A stretch of 64,000 nucleotides of DNA from Gallibacter intestinalis (GTDB taxonomy: Bacteria > Bacillota > Clostridia > Peptostreptococcales > Anaerovoracaceae): contig NZ_JADCKA010000001.1 in assembly GCF_014982745.1 (NCBI RefSeq), positions 237,360 through 301,359 on the forward strand, written 5' to 3'. The notes beneath the pieces were generated by a model that did not search any database, had not been told where the DNA came from, and saw only the letters and a program-made list of their open reading frames with translations. This document shows positions 1 through 9,610 of the stretch, piece by piece. The first letter of the stretch is position 1. Each line of letters starts with the position of its first letter. The position numbers were made by a program, and so were the translations under genes.

Positions 1-2
1 TA

Positions 3-32
3 TTGACAAACTGAATAGGGGGGGGGTAATAT
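3..32 (+). promoter_or_regulatory. promoter with G9 spacer tract (candidate phase-variable)
   Basis: TTGACA at 3-8 and TAATAT at 27-32 are separated by 18 bp, and nine of those bases (18-26) are an uninterrupted G run. Loss of one G would give the optimal 17-bp spacer. The promoter sits about 50 bp upstream of the surface-protein start. The boxes are seen directly; phase variation by slippage is an inference. Confidence 0.7.
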
Positions 33-80
33 TGAGATATAGTTATATATAAGTTAGATAGAAGGAGAGGAATAAATAGG

Positions 81-1340
81 ATGACGAAAAGCATTTTAAA
101 AAAGTCAGTAGCTATTTTCTCTGCAGTAGCAGTAATCTTGTCGTGTTGTTTTGTGACAACATTTGCTGCTGAAGGAGATGTAGCACAGATAGGTAATGTA
201 GGATACAAAACATTAAATGAAGCTGTTAAGAATGTAAAAGATGGCGAAACTATTACAGTTTTAGCTGATATTGATAATGCAACAGGCATGGCAGTACCAT
301 CCGGATCAAATTTTACAATTGATTTTGATGGACATACATACACTTTAATAGGGCCCGGAGCAGGTTCTACAGGTACGGAAACAAATGGATTTCAATTACT
401 AAAGGACTCAAATATTACATTCCGTGATGGTGTTATTAAAATAGCGCCTAATGCAAATAATATTAAACGTATTATTCAGAACTATGCAAATCTTACATTG
501 GAAAATATGACATTCTATAGTGCTAATCAGGCTGGCGGTGAAAATTACGCATTAAGCTTTAATAATGGAGATATTGTATTTAAAGGAAATACAAGTGTGA
601 TATCTTCAAGTGATGATATAATAGCTTTTGATATTTGTAAGTTTGCATCTTATCCAAGTGCAAAAGTAACTTTTGCTGAGGATTATTCAGGCTCTGTCAA
701 GGGTAAGATTGTATATGATAGCCCTAATGCAGATACTCACAAATTAACAATTAATGGAAACGGAAAATTTGGTACGATAGAGGCTACAACTAATTCAACT
801 GAAAATCCAAATATTGATATAAGAGGCGGTACTTTTAAAAATATTAATACTAATGTTAATATAACTGCTACAGAAGTTGCTAAAGTTGAAACTAATGGAA
901 ATGTATCTACTGTTGTAGGACTTTCTAATATCAACAATGCATTAACAAATGCTAGTGAAGGTACTGTTGTTACTATGGTAAAAGCATCCGAAGGATTAGA
1001 ACTGAAAGTTCCAGCTGGTATTGAAGTTTCAAATGATAGTGGAAATAACATTGTTGTTAACGATACAGAATTAGCTCAAGGAGAAACAGTTACTGTAACA
1101 GAACCAACTGAACCTACAGAACCTGTAAATCCTGATAATCCTCAGGACAACCCATCAACAGATAAACCTGCAACAGGTGATCAGAGTCAGACAACAGGTG
1201 ATAAAACTGATGCTGACAAAGTGGCTGACAGCGATTCCCCTAAGACCGGCGATGATACAATGGTACTCGGATATGTAATCATGATGCTCGCAGCTCTTGG
1301 TATTGGTGGAACACTTGTAGTAAACAGAAAGAAAAACTAA
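81..1340 (+). CDS. sortase-anchored surface protein, beta-helix-like
   Basis: A 419-residue secreted protein expected to be covalently linked to peptidoglycan. The N-terminus (about residues 1-30) has lysines followed by a hydrophobic stretch and an alanine-rich cleavage region ending near TFAAEG, a Sec signal peptide. The middle (about 35-340) is rich in short Asn/Gly/Thr strand repeats and begins with a GYKTLNEAV-type segment, which suggests a right-handed beta-helix. A Pro/Thr/Glu linker follows. The C-terminus is a sorting signal: SPKTG at 386-390 (an LPXTG variant), a hydrophobic helix, and an NRKKN tail. The start has a good GGAGAGG site. The gene is more AT-rich than its neighbours and stands alone, as expected of an accessory surface gene. 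The ligand is unknown; adhesin is only a guess. Confidence 0.85.
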   Translation: MTKSILKKSVAIFSAVAVILSCCFVTTFAAEGDVAQIGNVGYKTLNEAVKNVKDGETITVLADIDNATGMAVPSGSNFTIDFDGHTYTLIGPGAGSTGTETNGFQLLKDSNITFRDGVIKIAPNANNIKRIIQNYANLTLENMTFYSANQAGGENYALSFNNGDIVFKGNTSVISSSDDIIAFDICKFASYPSAKVTFAEDYSGSVKGKIVYDSPNADTHKLTINGNGKFGTIEATTNSTENPNIDIRGGTFKNINTNVNITATEVAKVETNGNVSTVVGLSNINNALTNASEGTVVTMVKASEGLELKVPAGIEVSNDSGNNIVVNDTELAQGETVTVTEPTEPTEPVNPDNPQDNPSTDKPATGDQSQTTGDKTDADKVADSDSPKTGDDTMVLGYVIMMLAALGIGGTLVVNRKKN

Positions 1341-1392
1341 ACTAACCTATATATGACAAACTAATCAAACATACAATATATGATTAGAAAAT

Positions 1393-1424
1393 ATACCCGT
1401 GGAAAAATCTGCGGGTATTTTTAT
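1393..1424 (+). terminator. rho-independent terminator of the surface-protein gene
   Basis: A 7-bp stem (ATACCCG at 1393-1399 with CGGGTAT at 1412-1418) is followed by a T-rich tract about 53 bp after the stop codon. Confidence 0.75.
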
Positions 1425-1450
1425 TTTGATGAAACATTAAATGGAAATTA

Positions 1451-1479
1451 TTGGAAATAACTCAAAGGCGTGATATACT
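1451..1479 (+). promoter_or_regulatory. promoter of the small hydrophobic-peptide gene
   Basis: TTGGAA at 1451-1456, a 17-bp spacer and TATACT at 1474-1479 place the transcription start near 1486. That is inside the left arm of the inverted repeat at 1485-1494. Confidence 0.65.
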
Positions 1480-1484
1480 TTTAT

Positions 1485-1625
1485 TGCTGTTATACCAAAT
1501 CTCTGGCAACGGAGAGGAGGTGAATTCTATGTCGGTTATAATATCTATGTTAAATTCGATCATAGTGGGTGTGATTTGTCATCTCATCTACAAATGGCTG
1601 GATCGGAAGCTATAATATAACAGCA
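1485..1625 (+). repeat. long-range inverted repeat enclosing the small peptide gene
   Basis: A perfect 10-bp inverted repeat has its arms at 1485-1494 (TGCTGTTATA) and 1616-1625 (TATAACAGCA). The left arm is at the predicted 5' end of the transcript and the right arm lies directly after the stop codon. The mRNA could therefore fold end-to-end, as many type I toxin mRNAs do. Confidence 0.7.
1529..1615 (+). CDS. 28-residue hydrophobic peptide, type I toxin-like
   Basis: A short ORF with a very strong ribosome-binding site (GGAGAGGAGG at 1511-1520, 8 nt before the ATG). The peptide has one hydrophobic segment (about residues 3-21, rich in Ile/Val/Leu) and ends in KWLDRKL. This is the layout of single-pass membrane toxins and of many unnamed Firmicute micropeptides with a C-terminal KWLD motif (recalled, not searched). 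Its own promoter, a small hairpin that could cover part of the SD (TCTC at 1500-1503 with GAGA at 1512-1515), the end-to-end inverted repeat and a strong terminator make a compact single-gene unit. No antisense promoter could be identified, so the toxin label is inferred. It could instead be a regulatory membrane peptide. Confidence 0.65.
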   Translation: MSVIISMLNSIIVGVICHLIYKWLDRKL

Positions 1626-1634
1626 CAGCATAAT

Positions 1635-1669
1635 AAAAATCCCACGGACTACCACTCCGTGGGATTTTT
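1635..1669. terminator. strong bidirectional terminator
   Basis: A perfect 14-bp stem (1635-1648 with 1656-1669) with a 7-nt loop is flanked by A5 on the left and T5 on the right. It can end the small-peptide transcript on the plus strand and the hom/SEC-C transcript arriving on the minus strand. Confidence 0.9.
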
Positions 1670-1761
1670 CCTATGTCGTAATATCTATGTTTTGTTAGCA
1701 TATTTATCTGCTTAAAAATATTATAACACTTTAATGGTTGATGTCAAATGTTAATAAATAC

Positions 1762-2262
1762 TTACGCATTCTTACCGCAGCAATGCTTATATTTCTTGCC
1801 GCTGCCGCATGGGCAAGGGTCGTTTCTACCAATCTTCTTACCTTTAACAACTGTTCTAGAACGTCTGTATTCAGTTGCGATTTCCTGTCTCTTTTCTTCG
1901 CTGAAAATGCCGTCCCATTCTTCCAGTGTGAAAAGGTAATCTGCTTCCGCTTTGAGCATGTTAAAGAACAGCTTTTCAAAGTCGATGTCAAGACTGATTT
2001 CTGTATCGGAAGTTACGCTGTCAAGGTCTGTTGGCTCGTTGATGCTAGTCTGGATGCCGTCTAAAAAGCCCATGAAGATAACTTCTCTTACACCATATTT
2101 TGCAGCCAGGTCGCTAACCTTGCCAGTTACATTGTTCATCTTGTTTGCCAGGATGTCCTTGTAGATGGCAGTTTCGCCTTCGCTGTATTCCTTCCAGAAA
2201 TCTTCAAAAGTGTCCTTTGTCTGACCATTTAATAGGTTGGTCCATTCTTTGTATAAACCCAT
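1762..2262 (-). CDS. SEC-C zinc-motif protein
   Basis: A 166-residue protein whose C-terminus (about 145-162) is a SEC-C motif. The key residues are [13 protein letters not shown], the zinc-binding module found at the end of SecA and in many small stand-alone proteins. The first 135 residues are mostly acidic/helical and I do not recognise a family there. An AGGAGG site precedes the ATG by about 10 nt. It lies 37 bp downstream of hom on the same strand, so the two are probably cotranscribed, ending at the bidirectional hairpin at 1635-1669. The function is unknown; SEC-C modules often mediate ribosome or protein contacts. Confidence 0.8.
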   Translation of the reverse strand: MGLYKEWTNLLNGQTKDTFEDFWKEYSEGETAIYKDILANKMNNVTGKVSDLAAKYGVREVIFMGFLDGIQTSINEPTDLDSVTSDTEISLDIDFEKLFFNMLKAEADYLFTLEEWDGIFSEEKRQEIATEYRRSRTVVKGKKIGRNDPCPCGSGKKYKHCCGKNA

Positions 2263-2299
2263 TTATATATTTCCTCCTAAATTGAAATCTTGTTATAAA

Positions 2300-3280
2300 T
2301 TATTTGCTTTCTGCAATTTCCTTTGCAGCCATAAGTATGTCACCCATAACTGCACTTCCTGTAGGCAGTGGACCTGCACCCTTACCGTAGAACATCAGCT
2401 CACCAACTGCGTTACCTTTTACGAATACGGCATTAAACTCATTGGAAACCGAAGCAAGGGGATGATCTGTCGGCAGAGCAACTGGTTTAACTGAATAACT
2501 GAGCTTGCCGTCTTCATTTTTTGCAGAAGCGATCAGCTTGATTTTGCAACCATCTGCGGTTGCCTTGTCAATATCGGCCTTGGTGATTTTGCTGATGCCC
2601 TCTGTAGGAATATCATCAGGATGTACATAGTGACCGAAGGCAAGAGCCATCATAATAGATAGCTTGTTTGCCGCATCTATGCCTTCCACATCGGCGGTAG
2701 GATCTGCTTCTGCAAAGCCCTTTGCCTGAGCATCCTTTAAAACATCGGCATAATCAAGACCGTTATCTGTCATTTGGGTTAGGATATAGTTTGTGGTTCC
2801 GTTTAAAATACCCAGGATTTCGTCAAATTTGTTGGCTCCCAGTACTGTGGTGATGGCGTTGAGAATAGGTATACCGCCGGCAACACAGGCTTCCGGTCTC
2901 AGGCTTACATCGTTATCTGCTGCGGCCTTAAAAAGCTTATCGTAGTTTGCTGCAACTGCTGCCTTATTTGCCGTTACAACATGCTTGCCGTTGTTAAGCG
3001 CTTTAAGCATGTATTCGGATGCAGGCTCAATGCCTCCAAGTACTTCTGCCACAATATCTATTTCAGGGTTATCAATGATGTCTGCTACATTGTCCGTCAA
3101 AACACCGTCTGGGGTTACAACCTGACGAGGCTTTGTTACATCGTTTACGAGGATTTTTGAAATTTCCACCGATGCACCGACATGCTTTTCTATGAGTTCC
3201 CTGTTCATTTCAAGAGTCTGATATGTTCCAGTTCCTACATTACCGAAACCGAGCATTCCGACTTTAATCGTTTTCATCAT
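2300..3280 (-). CDS. hom: homoserine dehydrogenase, catalytic domain only
   Basis: Reduces aspartate semialdehyde to homoserine in threonine/methionine synthesis. The N-terminus carries a Rossmann motif (GFGNVGTG, about 12-19). The catalytic domain shows ANKAAVA, GILNGTTNYIL, DVEGIDAANK and the terminal GKGAGPLPTGSAV. At 326 residues it stops right after this last motif, whereas the common Firmicute enzyme is about 430 residues with a C-terminal ACT domain. The ACT regulatory domain is therefore missing and threonine feedback may be absent or supplied otherwise. The start is preceded by GGAGGTAAAT; an adjacent second ATG is possible. It is first in a two-gene minus-strand unit with the SEC-C gene. 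Confidence 0.93.
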   Translation of the reverse strand: MMKTIKVGMLGFGNVGTGTYQTLEMNRELIEKHVGASVEISKILVNDVTKPRQVVTPDGVLTDNVADIIDNPEIDIVAEVLGGIEPASEYMLKALNNGKHVVTANKAAVAANYDKLFKAAADNDVSLRPEACVAGGIPILNAITTVLGANKFDEILGILNGTTNYILTQMTDNGLDYADVLKDAQAKGFAEADPTADVEGIDAANKLSIMMALAFGHYVHPDDIPTEGISKITKADIDKATADGCKIKLIASAKNEDGKLSYSVKPVALPTDHPLASVSNEFNAVFVKGNAVGELMFYGKGAGPLPTGSAVMGDILMAAKEIAESK

Positions 3281-3393
3281 ATTTACCTCCTTGGTGGTTC
3301 ATCTATGAAATTATATATCAAAAACGCGGTTTTGTCTTTATATTAAGCTAATTTTTTATTATTATAGAAGGTGCGCGGAAAGGAGAATATTAG

Positions 3394-3861
3394 ATGTTTC
3401 ATATAGTTTTTGTGGAACCGGAAATTCCGGGAAACACAGGTAATATAGCAAGAACCTGCGCGGCAACCGGAGCAAAGCTGCATCTTGTTAGACCGCTGGG
3501 ATTTAACATAGACGATAAAACCGTAAAGAGAGCGGGATTGGACTACTGGCAGTATGTGGATTTGGAAGTTCATGATAGCCTTGAAGCTTTCCTTAAAAAA
3601 TATGCTGGCAGCAGAAAATTTCTGGTAACTACCAAGGGCAGCAGGCTTTATACTCAGCCGGAATACAAAGACGGGGATATGTTCCTGTTTGGCAGAGAAA
3701 CGGCGGGACTTCCGAAGGATTTTATAGCTGCAAATCAGGAAATGACGGTTAGGATACCGATGAGCAAAGAGACTAGAATGAGGTCGCTTAATCTGGCTAA
3801 CTGCGGCAACATTATACTCTTTGAAGCACTGCGTCAAATGGGCTTTCCTGGCTTGAAATAA
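3394..3861 (+). CDS. trmL: tRNA (cytidine(34)-2'-O)-methyltransferase
   Basis: A 155-residue SPOUT-class methyltransferase that 2'-O-methylates the wobble base of tRNA-Leu. It has the N-terminal VEPEIPGNTGNIARTC segment and the knot motifs FGRETAGLPK and IPMSKETRMRSLNLANC typical of TrmL/YibK. Its length is normal for the family. An AAAGGAGA site precedes the ATG. It is divergent from hom and 48 bp upstream of rpoN, whose promoter overlaps the trmL stop codon. Confidence 0.95.
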   Translation: MFHIVFVEPEIPGNTGNIARTCAATGAKLHLVRPLGFNIDDKTVKRAGLDYWQYVDLEVHDSLEAFLKKYAGSRKFLVTTKGSRLYTQPEYKDGDMFLFGRETAGLPKDFIAANQEMTVRIPMSKETRMRSLNLANCGNIILFEALRQMGFPGLK

Positions 3862-3882
3862 CAGGGAAGTTTATTGTATAAT
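3853..3882 (+). promoter_or_regulatory. promoter of rpoN
   Basis: TTGAAA at 3853-3858, an 18-bp spacer and TATAAT at 3877-3882. The -35 box overlaps the end of trmL. Confidence 0.6.
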
Positions 3883-3909
3883 AATTTTGATAGACATTTG
3901 AGGTGAAAG

Positions 3910-5214
3910 ATGAAACTGGGATACGCGATTGGTACCAAACAACAGCAAAAAATGGTGATGAGTCCTGAACGTATCCAGGCTCTTAATATATTACAGGCAG
4001 GTGGAGCGGAGCTAGGAGATTACATAAAGGAAGAACTCCTAACAAATCCGGCTCTTGAGATTGCCGAACCTGCAAGGGAGCTAAAGCCGATTAAAGCGGA
4101 TGATGTCAAGGACCATATTGCTGAGCGCCAGGCGGCCTTTGAGGAAAGCATGTATGATTTTCTTAAAAGTCAGCTTCGGCTTTCCTTTGAATGCGAACAT
4201 AAAATATCAATCGGAGAGTTCATCATCGATTCCATTGATCCGTGGGGATATTTAACCATGACGGAATGCGAGATGGCAAAGGCGATGAACGAGGATAGAC
4301 AATCCGTAGCAGAAGTCCTTTCCGTAATAAGGCAGTTTGATCCACCGGGTATAGCTGCAACGGATCTTAAGGATTGCGTCAGGCGTCAGTTGAAGCAAAA
4401 GGGACGCCTTGACCGTATGACAGATAAGCTTGTGGAATATCACTTGGAAGATCTTGCCGAAAATAGGATTGAAAAGATAAGCCGTGATATGGGTATCTCA
4501 ATAGAAGCGGTCAAGCAGTCGGCTGAGCTGATAAAGAGCATAAACCCAAAGCCGGGCAGTATATTTGCTGCAGACAGCGAAAGGGCATATATCTTTCCCG
4601 ATGTGATTGTCAAAAAAGATGATGAAGGCAATCTAGTGGTTGAAAACGACAGAACTGTTATTCCGTCTTTATGCCTCAGCTCATATTATGAAAAGCTGAT
4701 AAGGGATGAATCTCAGGACGGAGTAGTCATGGAATATCTTTCCGAGAGGATTGAAGCGGCAATTCGTCTGATAAGGGCAATAGAGCGTCGTGAAAAGACC
4801 ATGATGGACATAACATGGGAAATCATACGCTTCCAGGAGGAGTTCTTTAAAAAGGGCGAAAAATTTCTTAAGCCTATGACTATGGGTCAGATTGCCGAAA
4901 GCATAGGCATGGCAGAATCCACTGTCAGCAGAGCTATAAGGGATAAATACATACAGTGCCCTTGTGGTGTCTATAAAATGAGATATTTCTTTTCCGCAGG
5001 CGTGGAAAACGGTAGCGGTGAAGGCGTTTCTGCGGTGAGCATAAAAAAATACATTGCGGAAATGATAGAAAAGGAAGATGGCACAAAGCCTTTAAGTGAT
5101 CAAAAACTGGCTTTGGAGCTGGGTAAAATGGGTATGGATATTTCTAGGCGTACGGTGGCAAAATACCGTGAGGAAATGGGCATTGGCTCATCCTCAAAAC
5201 GCAGGAAGTATTGA
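3910..5214 (+). CDS. rpoN: RNA polymerase sigma-54 factor
   Basis: A 434-residue sigma-54 that directs enhancer-dependent transcription from -24/-12 promoters. The N-terminal region I (about 1-45) is Gln/Leu rich. A core-binding region follows, then a helix-turn-helix near 335-355. The RpoN box near residues 412-421 reads SRRTVAKYRE, one change from the usual ARRTVAKYRE. In many Firmicutes rpoN and the repressor gene cggR precede gap; here rpoN is followed directly by gap after 52 bp. No sigma-54 activator or clear -24/-12 promoter was noticed in the window, so its regulon lies elsewhere. Confidence 0.95.
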   Translation: MKLGYAIGTKQQQKMVMSPERIQALNILQAGGAELGDYIKEELLTNPALEIAEPARELKPIKADDVKDHIAERQAAFEESMYDFLKSQLRLSFECEHKISIGEFIIDSIDPWGYLTMTECEMAKAMNEDRQSVAEVLSVIRQFDPPGIAATDLKDCVRRQLKQKGRLDRMTDKLVEYHLEDLAENRIEKISRDMGISIEAVKQSAELIKSINPKPGSIFAADSERAYIFPDVIVKKDDEGNLVVENDRTVIPSLCLSSYYEKLIRDESQDGVVMEYLSERIEAAIRLIRAIERREKTMMDITWEIIRFQEEFFKKGEKFLKPMTMGQIAESIGMAESTVSRAIRDKYIQCPCGVYKMRYFFSAGVENGSGEGVSAVSIKKYIAEMIEKEDGTKPLSDQKLALELGKMGMDISRRTVAKYREEMGIGSSSKRRKY

Positions 5215-5266
5215 TATAAATAATTTATAAAATTACTTTTTATTTAAGAGATTTAAGGAGGACAAC

Positions 5267-6283
5267 ATGGCAGTCAAAGTTGGTATTAGCGGTTTCGGGC
5301 GTATAAGCAGGGTTGTGATACGCGCAGCGTACGGAGACAGCGATATCGATATCTGTGGTATTAATGTGCGTAATGCGGACATCGACTATCTTGTGTATAT
5401 GCTCAAATATGATTCCACATTCGGAAGATTTCCGGGCAAGGTGGAAAGATATGATAAGGGCATTATGATAGATGGTAAAAAGATTCCTGTATACAGTGAA
5501 GAACAGGCGATTAACATTCCTTGGAGTGAATGTGGCGCAGAATACATTCTGGAAGGTACAGGAGCCTACACCACAACAGAAAAGGCTATGGATCATATAA
5601 AAGCTGGAGCAAAGAAGGTTCTTATTTCTGCACCGGCTAAGGATAAGGAAACACCTACATTCGTTGTTGGTGTAAACCATGAAGAATATGAAAGCAAGTA
5701 TCAGGTAGTATCTAACGCTTCATGTACAACAAACTGCCTGGCACCTCTTGCAAAGGTAATACAGGACAACTGGGGCATTAAGGAAGGTCTCATGTCTACA
5801 ATTCATGCGGCTACAGCAAAGCAGAAGGTTGTTGATGCAAGATCCATGAAAGACTGGAGAACAGGAAGATCAGTATTTGGCAACATTATTCCTACAACTA
5901 CAGGAGCTGCTAAGGCCGTTGGTCTGGTTATTCCTCAGCTGCAGGGCAAGATGACAGGTATTTCTTACAGAGTGCCTACTGCAGACGTTTCCCTTGTTGA
6001 CCTTAACCTGATTCTTGAAAAGCCGACTTCCTACGAGGAAATCTGTGCTAAGGTTAAGGAAGCATCCGAAACATATCTGAAGGGTATACTGGAATATGTG
6101 GACGATGAGGTTGTATCCGGAGACTTTATCGGTGATCCATGTACATCCATCTTTGACGCCAGACAGGGTATCGAGCTTAATGAACATTTCTTTAAGCTGG
6201 TTGCCTTCTACGATAATGAATATGGTTATTCCTGCAAGTGCCTTGATATGATGAAGCACATGAACGAGGTTGATAACAAATAA
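5267..6283 (+). CDS. gap: glyceraldehyde-3-phosphate dehydrogenase
   Basis: A 338-residue enzyme oxidising glyceraldehyde-3-phosphate to 1,3-bisphosphoglycerate. The catalytic cysteine lies in SNASCTTNCLAP (about residue 152), with later motifs HAATAKQK and YDNEYGYS. A strong AAGGAGG site precedes the ATG. Two positions in the coenzyme fold are unusual. The nucleotide loop reads GFGRISR rather than GFGRIGR. After the second strand the sequence is INVRN, so the acidic residue that normally selects NAD over NADP (IND...) is Val34 and is followed by Arg35. Altered or dual coenzyme preference is an inference. It is first gene of gap-pgk-tpiA-eno. Confidence 0.95.
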   Translation: MAVKVGISGFGRISRVVIRAAYGDSDIDICGINVRNADIDYLVYMLKYDSTFGRFPGKVERYDKGIMIDGKKIPVYSEEQAINIPWSECGAEYILEGTGAYTTTEKAMDHIKAGAKKVLISAPAKDKETPTFVVGVNHEEYESKYQVVSNASCTTNCLAPLAKVIQDNWGIKEGLMSTIHAATAKQKVVDARSMKDWRTGRSVFGNIIPTTTGAAKAVGLVIPQLQGKMTGISYRVPTADVSLVDLNLILEKPTSYEEICAKVKEASETYLKGILEYVDDEVVSGDFIGDPCTSIFDARQGIELNEHFFKLVAFYDNEYGYSCKCLDMMKHMNEVDNK

Positions 6284-6298
6284 GTATAAAAAAATGCT

Positions 6299-6327
6299 AT
6301 GCCGTACCGGATTTGCCGGCACGGCAT
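6299..6327 (+). promoter_or_regulatory. intercistronic hairpin between gap and pgk
   Basis: A near-perfect stem (ATGCCGT 6299-6305 with ACGGCAT 6321-6327, one A/C mismatch, then CCGG/CCGG) closes a 5-nt loop. The first long T tract begins only about 18 nt later, so it is more likely an mRNA-processing or stability element than a full terminator. Confidence 0.7.
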
Positions 6328-6354
6328 TGCTTGCGTTGAGAGGATTTTTTTACA

Positions 6355-7539
6355 ATGAAAAAGACAGTAAAGGATATCGAACTTAAAGGTAAGAGAGCGC
6401 TGGTAAGATGCGATTTTAATGTTCCTATGAAGGACGGAGCAATCACAGATGACACCCGTATCAGAGCGGCTCTGCCTACAATAGAGTATCTCCGTAACAG
6501 CGGAGCTAAAATCATCATCATGTCCCACATGGGAAGACCAAAGGGAGAAGCGGATATGCAGTACACTCTTGCACCGGTTGCAAAGAGACTGGGCGAGCTG
6601 CTGGGCTGTGATGTTATATTTGTAACTTCTCCTCAGGTTGTGGATGATGCTGTAGTAAAGGCAGCAGAAGGACTTTCTGAAGGCCAGGTTATGCTTCTTG
6701 AAAACACAAGATTCAGAAAGGAAGAAACCAAAAACGAAGAAGCCTTCTCAAAGCAGCTGGCTGCTCTGGGAGATGTATTTGTAAACGATGCCTTCGGTAC
6801 TGCCCACAGAGCTCACTGCTCTACAGCAGGGGTTGCTGATTATCTGCCGGCAGTTTCCGGATTCCTTATTGAAAAGGAAGTTGAATACTTGGGAAGTGCG
6901 GTGGACGATCCTAAGAGACCTCTTATTGCCATTATGGGCGGTGCAAAGGTAGGAGATAAAATCAAGCTTATCGAAAACCTTTTAAACAAGGTGGACACTC
7001 TGCTCATCGGCGGAGGTATGGCATATACATTCCTAAAAGCTAAGGGATATGAAATAGGTACATCAATTCTTGATGAAGAGAGCATAGACCTTGCTGATAA
7101 GCTTATGAAGGACGCTGAAAGCAAAGGCGTAAATATGCTTATTCCAGTGGATGTGGTATGTGCCAGCGAGTTTTCCAACGATGCAGATAAAAAGACAGTA
7201 AGTGCTGACAGCATCCCTGCTGATATGATGGGAATGGACATAGGACCTGAAACAGTTAAACTCTTTGCAGGAGAAGTAGCTAAGGCTGCTACAGTAATTT
7301 GGAACGGACCTATGGGAGTCTTCGAAATGCCTAACTTTGCAGTTGGTACTGAGGAAGTCGCAAAGGCACTGGCAGCAAGCAGCGCAGTTACGGTAATCGG
7401 CGGTGGCGACAGTGCAGCTGCAGTTAAGCAGTTTGGTCTTGAAGATAAGATGACCCATGTATCCACAGGCGGCGGTGCTTCCATGGAATTCCTTGAAGGT
7501 AAGGAGCTTCCTGGAATTGCAGTGCTGGAAGACAAATAG
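6355..7539 (+). CDS. pgk: phosphoglycerate kinase
   Basis: A 394-residue cytosolic kinase that makes ATP from 1,3-bisphosphoglycerate. The N-terminal substrate motifs are [11 protein letters not shown] and SHMGRPKGE. The hinge/nucleotide domain contains [11 protein letters not shown], and the C-terminal phosphate loop is [13 protein letters not shown]. Its length is normal. The upstream SD (GAGAGGA) lies after the gap-pgk hairpin, so pgk is translated from the downstream part of the processed or read-through mRNA. Confidence 0.97.
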   Translation: MKKTVKDIELKGKRALVRCDFNVPMKDGAITDDTRIRAALPTIEYLRNSGAKIIIMSHMGRPKGEADMQYTLAPVAKRLGELLGCDVIFVTSPQVVDDAVVKAAEGLSEGQVMLLENTRFRKEETKNEEAFSKQLAALGDVFVNDAFGTAHRAHCSTAGVADYLPAVSGFLIEKEVEYLGSAVDDPKRPLIAIMGGAKVGDKIKLIENLLNKVDTLLIGGGMAYTFLKAKGYEIGTSILDEESIDLADKLMKDAESKGVNMLIPVDVVCASEFSNDADKKTVSADSIPADMMGMDIGPETVKLFAGEVAKAATVIWNGPMGVFEMPNFAVGTEEVAKALAASSAVTVIGGGDSAAAVKQFGLEDKMTHVSTGGGASMEFLEGKELPGIAVLEDK

Positions 7540-7559
7540 ACGGATAAAAGGAGGATTAC

Positions 7560-8306
7560 ATGAGAATACCTTTTATAGCAGGCAACTGGAAGATGTTTAA
7601 AACAAAGGCTGAAGCTGCTGAGTTTGCAAAGGAATTTGTAAAGCTGTATCAGGGAACAGATGTGAGAACGGCAATATGCGCGCCTTTCACAGACCTTGAG
7701 CTGTTGGTTGAAGCCTTTAAGGATACAAACATAGGAGTGGGAGCGCAGAATGTTCACTTTGAAGATGAGGGTGCTTTCACAGGAGAAATTTCCGTTAAAA
7801 TGCTTGAGGAAATCGGTGTTGACTACTGTATTGTAGGTCACAGCGAAAGAAGACAGTACTTTGGGGAAACAGATGAAACTGTAAATAAGAAACTTAAAAA
7901 GCTCTTTGAAACGGATATAGTGCCGATTATGTGTGTTGGTGAGCTTTTAGAGGAAAGAGATGCGGGAAAGGCCTTTGAGGTTGTTGGAAGACAGCTTGAA
8001 GAGGGACTTTCCGGAATTTCAAAGGAAGATGCTTCTAAGCTTGTAATAGCTTATGAACCTGTATGGGCCATAGGAACCGGCAGAACCGCCACACCTGAGC
8101 AGGCTGAGGAGATGTGTGCCTTTATAAGAGAAGGCCTTGAAAAGCTGTACGACGAGGACACTGCGGACAGCGTTATAATACAGTACGGCGGAAGCGTAAA
8201 ACCTGCCAACGCCACCGAGATAATGAATATGCCTGAAATAGACGGAGCCCTGGTGGGCGGTGCCAGCTTAAAGCCGGTGGATTTCATGGCAATCATAGAT
8301 TTTTAG
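7560..8306 (+). CDS. tpiA: triose-phosphate isomerase
   Basis: A 248-residue TIM barrel interconverting dihydroxyacetone phosphate and glyceraldehyde-3-phosphate. It has the N-terminal GNWKMFKT with the catalytic lysine, His in IVGHSERRQYF, the catalytic Glu in AYEPVWAIGTG and the phosphate-binding YGGSVKPAN. It starts 20 bp after pgk with an AAAGGAGG site. The gene order pgk-tpiA-gpmI-eno common in Firmicutes is interrupted here: there is no phosphoglycerate mutase between tpiA and eno. Confidence 0.97.
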   Translation: MRIPFIAGNWKMFKTKAEAAEFAKEFVKLYQGTDVRTAICAPFTDLELLVEAFKDTNIGVGAQNVHFEDEGAFTGEISVKMLEEIGVDYCIVGHSERRQYFGETDETVNKKLKKLFETDIVPIMCVGELLEERDAGKAFEVVGRQLEEGLSGISKEDASKLVIAYEPVWAIGTGRTATPEQAEEMCAFIREGLEKLYDEDTADSVIIQYGGSVKPANATEIMNMPEIDGALVGGASLKPVDFMAIIDF

Positions 8307-9605
<1,299 letters not shown>

Positions 9606-9610
9606 CATAC

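Noticed and set aside
737..1051. Minus-strand open frame inside the surface-protein gene
   Set aside because: A shadow of the plus-strand coding sequence, without an SD or recognisable domain. The same applies to the other antisense frames inside housekeeping genes.
1485..1680. Antisense antitoxin RNA promoter opposite the small peptide gene
   Set aside because: No -35/-10 pair with 16-18 bp spacing was found on the minus strand, so an antitoxin RNA is not annotated.
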